Below, one piece after another: positions 63,257 to 64,000 of a stretch of DNA of 64,000 nt (positions are counted from its first letter, which is position 1; each line of letters starts with the position of its first letter). The notes under the pieces are model-generated. The model saw nothing but the letters and a program-made list of their open reading frames with translations. It made no database searches and was not told where the DNA came from. The DNA is from Candidatus Poribacteria bacterium. Lineage in GTDB: Bacteria > Poribacteria > WGA-4E > WGA-3G. The stretch spans positions 62,001 through 126,000 of the forward strand of contig JAPOQK010000095.1 in assembly GCA_026710795.1 (NCBI GenBank), written 5' to 3'. The translations under genes were made by a program, and so were the position numbers.

Positions 63257-64000
63257 TCACGTTGGGTTTTAAGAATACCCCATGTTGTTGTTAACTTATT
63301 TTGTGGTTCAACAGAAGTTAATAGTCCTTCCATAATATCTGACACCTCGTTACCAGAGAGTGCTCGGTTGAAGAGAAAAAAGTCGTCTATGTAAAATGTA
63401 GCAGACCTATAGGTCGTACTTCCTATATATAATTTTTCCTCACCTTGTGCATGTGCAGCAGGGACATCATATTCACCAACTTGTATAGCATCTATATAAA
63501 AATGAAATTTACCCCCTGCCTTAACACCAGCTATATGATGCCATTTACCGGTTTCGAACTGTTGGTCCTCGCCACCGGGACCGGCACATTGAGAACCTTG
63601 GTTTCCTGGATTAAATCGATAATGGATATTCAAGGAATTTGGACAGGTCCACACACCCGGCGAACGATCAGAACCAGGGGCTTTTTTCGCGAAAATTTGA
63701 CTCCATGCACCATTATGACCTTGTATGAAGTGGAGCCAAAACACAAAACTATTGTCCTGATATTCTTCTAATTCCGGAAAAGATTCAACTTGCAAACTGG
63801 CATTTTGATCTAACATTTCCAAAGATCCATTACCAACCTTCTTTTCATCGGTATTGATACTTGCGTTTGTTAGCGTACCGTCATGACCTTCACCAGTACC
63901 ATCAATGACAGAACCACCGGTCTCATAGTCAAAACCAAAGTATAGGATTAAGCCATCGTCTAATGCAGCATGTGCAGAGAGAGTGCCTCCAACACAAAAC
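63253..64000 (-). CDS. LamG (concanavalin A-like) domain protein, 5' end beyond window
   Basis: The reading frame is open up to the right edge, so the start lies beyond 64000. The visible 248 residues begin after a signal peptide tail (GTLSAHAA) and read LDDGLILYFGFDYETGGSVI, GEGHDGTLTNA, then KWHHIAGVKAGGKFHFYID and IDDFFLFNRALSGNEVSDI. This is a single LamG jelly roll, as in the gene at 29319-30098, and the C-terminus SVEPQNKLTTTWGILKTQRD matches its paralogue. Probably secreted and carbohydrate- or protein-binding. The stop codon lies inside a MITE-like end. Confidence 0.85.
   Translation of the reverse strand, partial: FCVGGTLSAHAALDDGLILYFGFDYETGGSVIDGTGEGHDGTLTNASINTDEKKVGNGSLEMLDQNASLQVESFPELEEYQDNSFVFWLHFIQGHNGAWSQIFAKKAPGSDRSPGVWTCPNSLNIHYRFNPGNQGSQCAGPGGEDQQFETGKWHHIAGVKAGGKFHFYIDAIQVGEYDVPAAHAQGEEKLYIGSTTYRSATFYIDDFFLFNRALSGNEVSDIMEGLLTSVEPQNKLTTTWGILKTQRD

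Overview
This 64 kb window is an AT-rich bacterial chromosome segment with 52 protein-coding genes, counting one cut by the right edge. No rRNA, tRNA, CRISPR array, transposase or phage gene was seen. The organism makes peptidoglycan (a full division and cell-wall cluster, with a MurE carrying the DNPR motif of meso-diaminopimelate enzymes). It has a heptosyltransferase-type glycosyltransferase and many lipoproteins, so it is probably diderm. The mix of sulfatase, PhyH-type dioxygenase, heparinase-like lyase, LamG proteins, PQQ/WD40 propellers and many short palindromic repeats resembles marine or sponge-associated Candidatus Poribacteria. That placement is inference from gene content only.

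Layout. 0.5-13.3 kb: heparinase II/III-like protein behind a promoter with a built-in palindrome, a membrane protein, a two-domain alpha/beta hydrolase, three PQQ-type propellers and an M16C peptidase. 13.3-25 kb: SDR oxidoreductase with an unusual four-repeat protein, pterin dehydratase, two lipoproteins with a 14-repeat WD40 protein, M48 peptidase, Gfo/Idh/MocA oxidoreductase, and an unknown secreted protein. 24.1-29.1 kb: two HMA-domain lipoproteins, a half-length UvrC-like nuclease, and a PhyH-sulfatase-redoxin operon. 29.3-31.9 kb: LamG protein and a radical SAM protein. 31.9-51.8 kb, all minus strand: rsmH-ftsL-ftsI-murE-hydrolase-murF-ddl-mraY-murD-ftsW-murG-murC-ftsQ-ftsA-ftsZ. 52.6-54.8 kb: nadD-yacG-yqeK-rsfS. 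54.8-64 kb: PP2C phosphatase, TolB-like protein, M19 dipeptidase, glycosyltransferase 9, thiI, RNase HIII, FMN reductase, TPR protein and a second LamG protein.

The strongest discovery is three genes interrupted by a single in-frame UGA that reads best as selenocysteine. Two adjacent HMA lipoproteins have Sec in place of the first cysteine of the metal site (GMT-U-x-x-C). A lipoprotein redoxin has U-P-F-C as its redox motif. In all three a hairpin with a 3-nt loop starting with G begins its loop 21-23 nt after the UGA, as expected of a bacterial SECIS. UGA is an ordinary stop elsewhere in the window (ftsI, nadD). All three are predicted to be exported lipoproteins, suggesting an extracytoplasmic set of selenoproteins for metal binding and thiol redox work.

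Other notable features: a membrane-anchored MurF lacking the usual first domain, a dcw cluster with displaced ddl and no mraZ or murB, a long ftsZ leader with its own promoter and a GC-rich, G-run-rich island, paired MITE-like elements with 17-bp terminal repeats, a near-perfect promoter with no gene just behind it, and a triple 50-bp tandem repeat.
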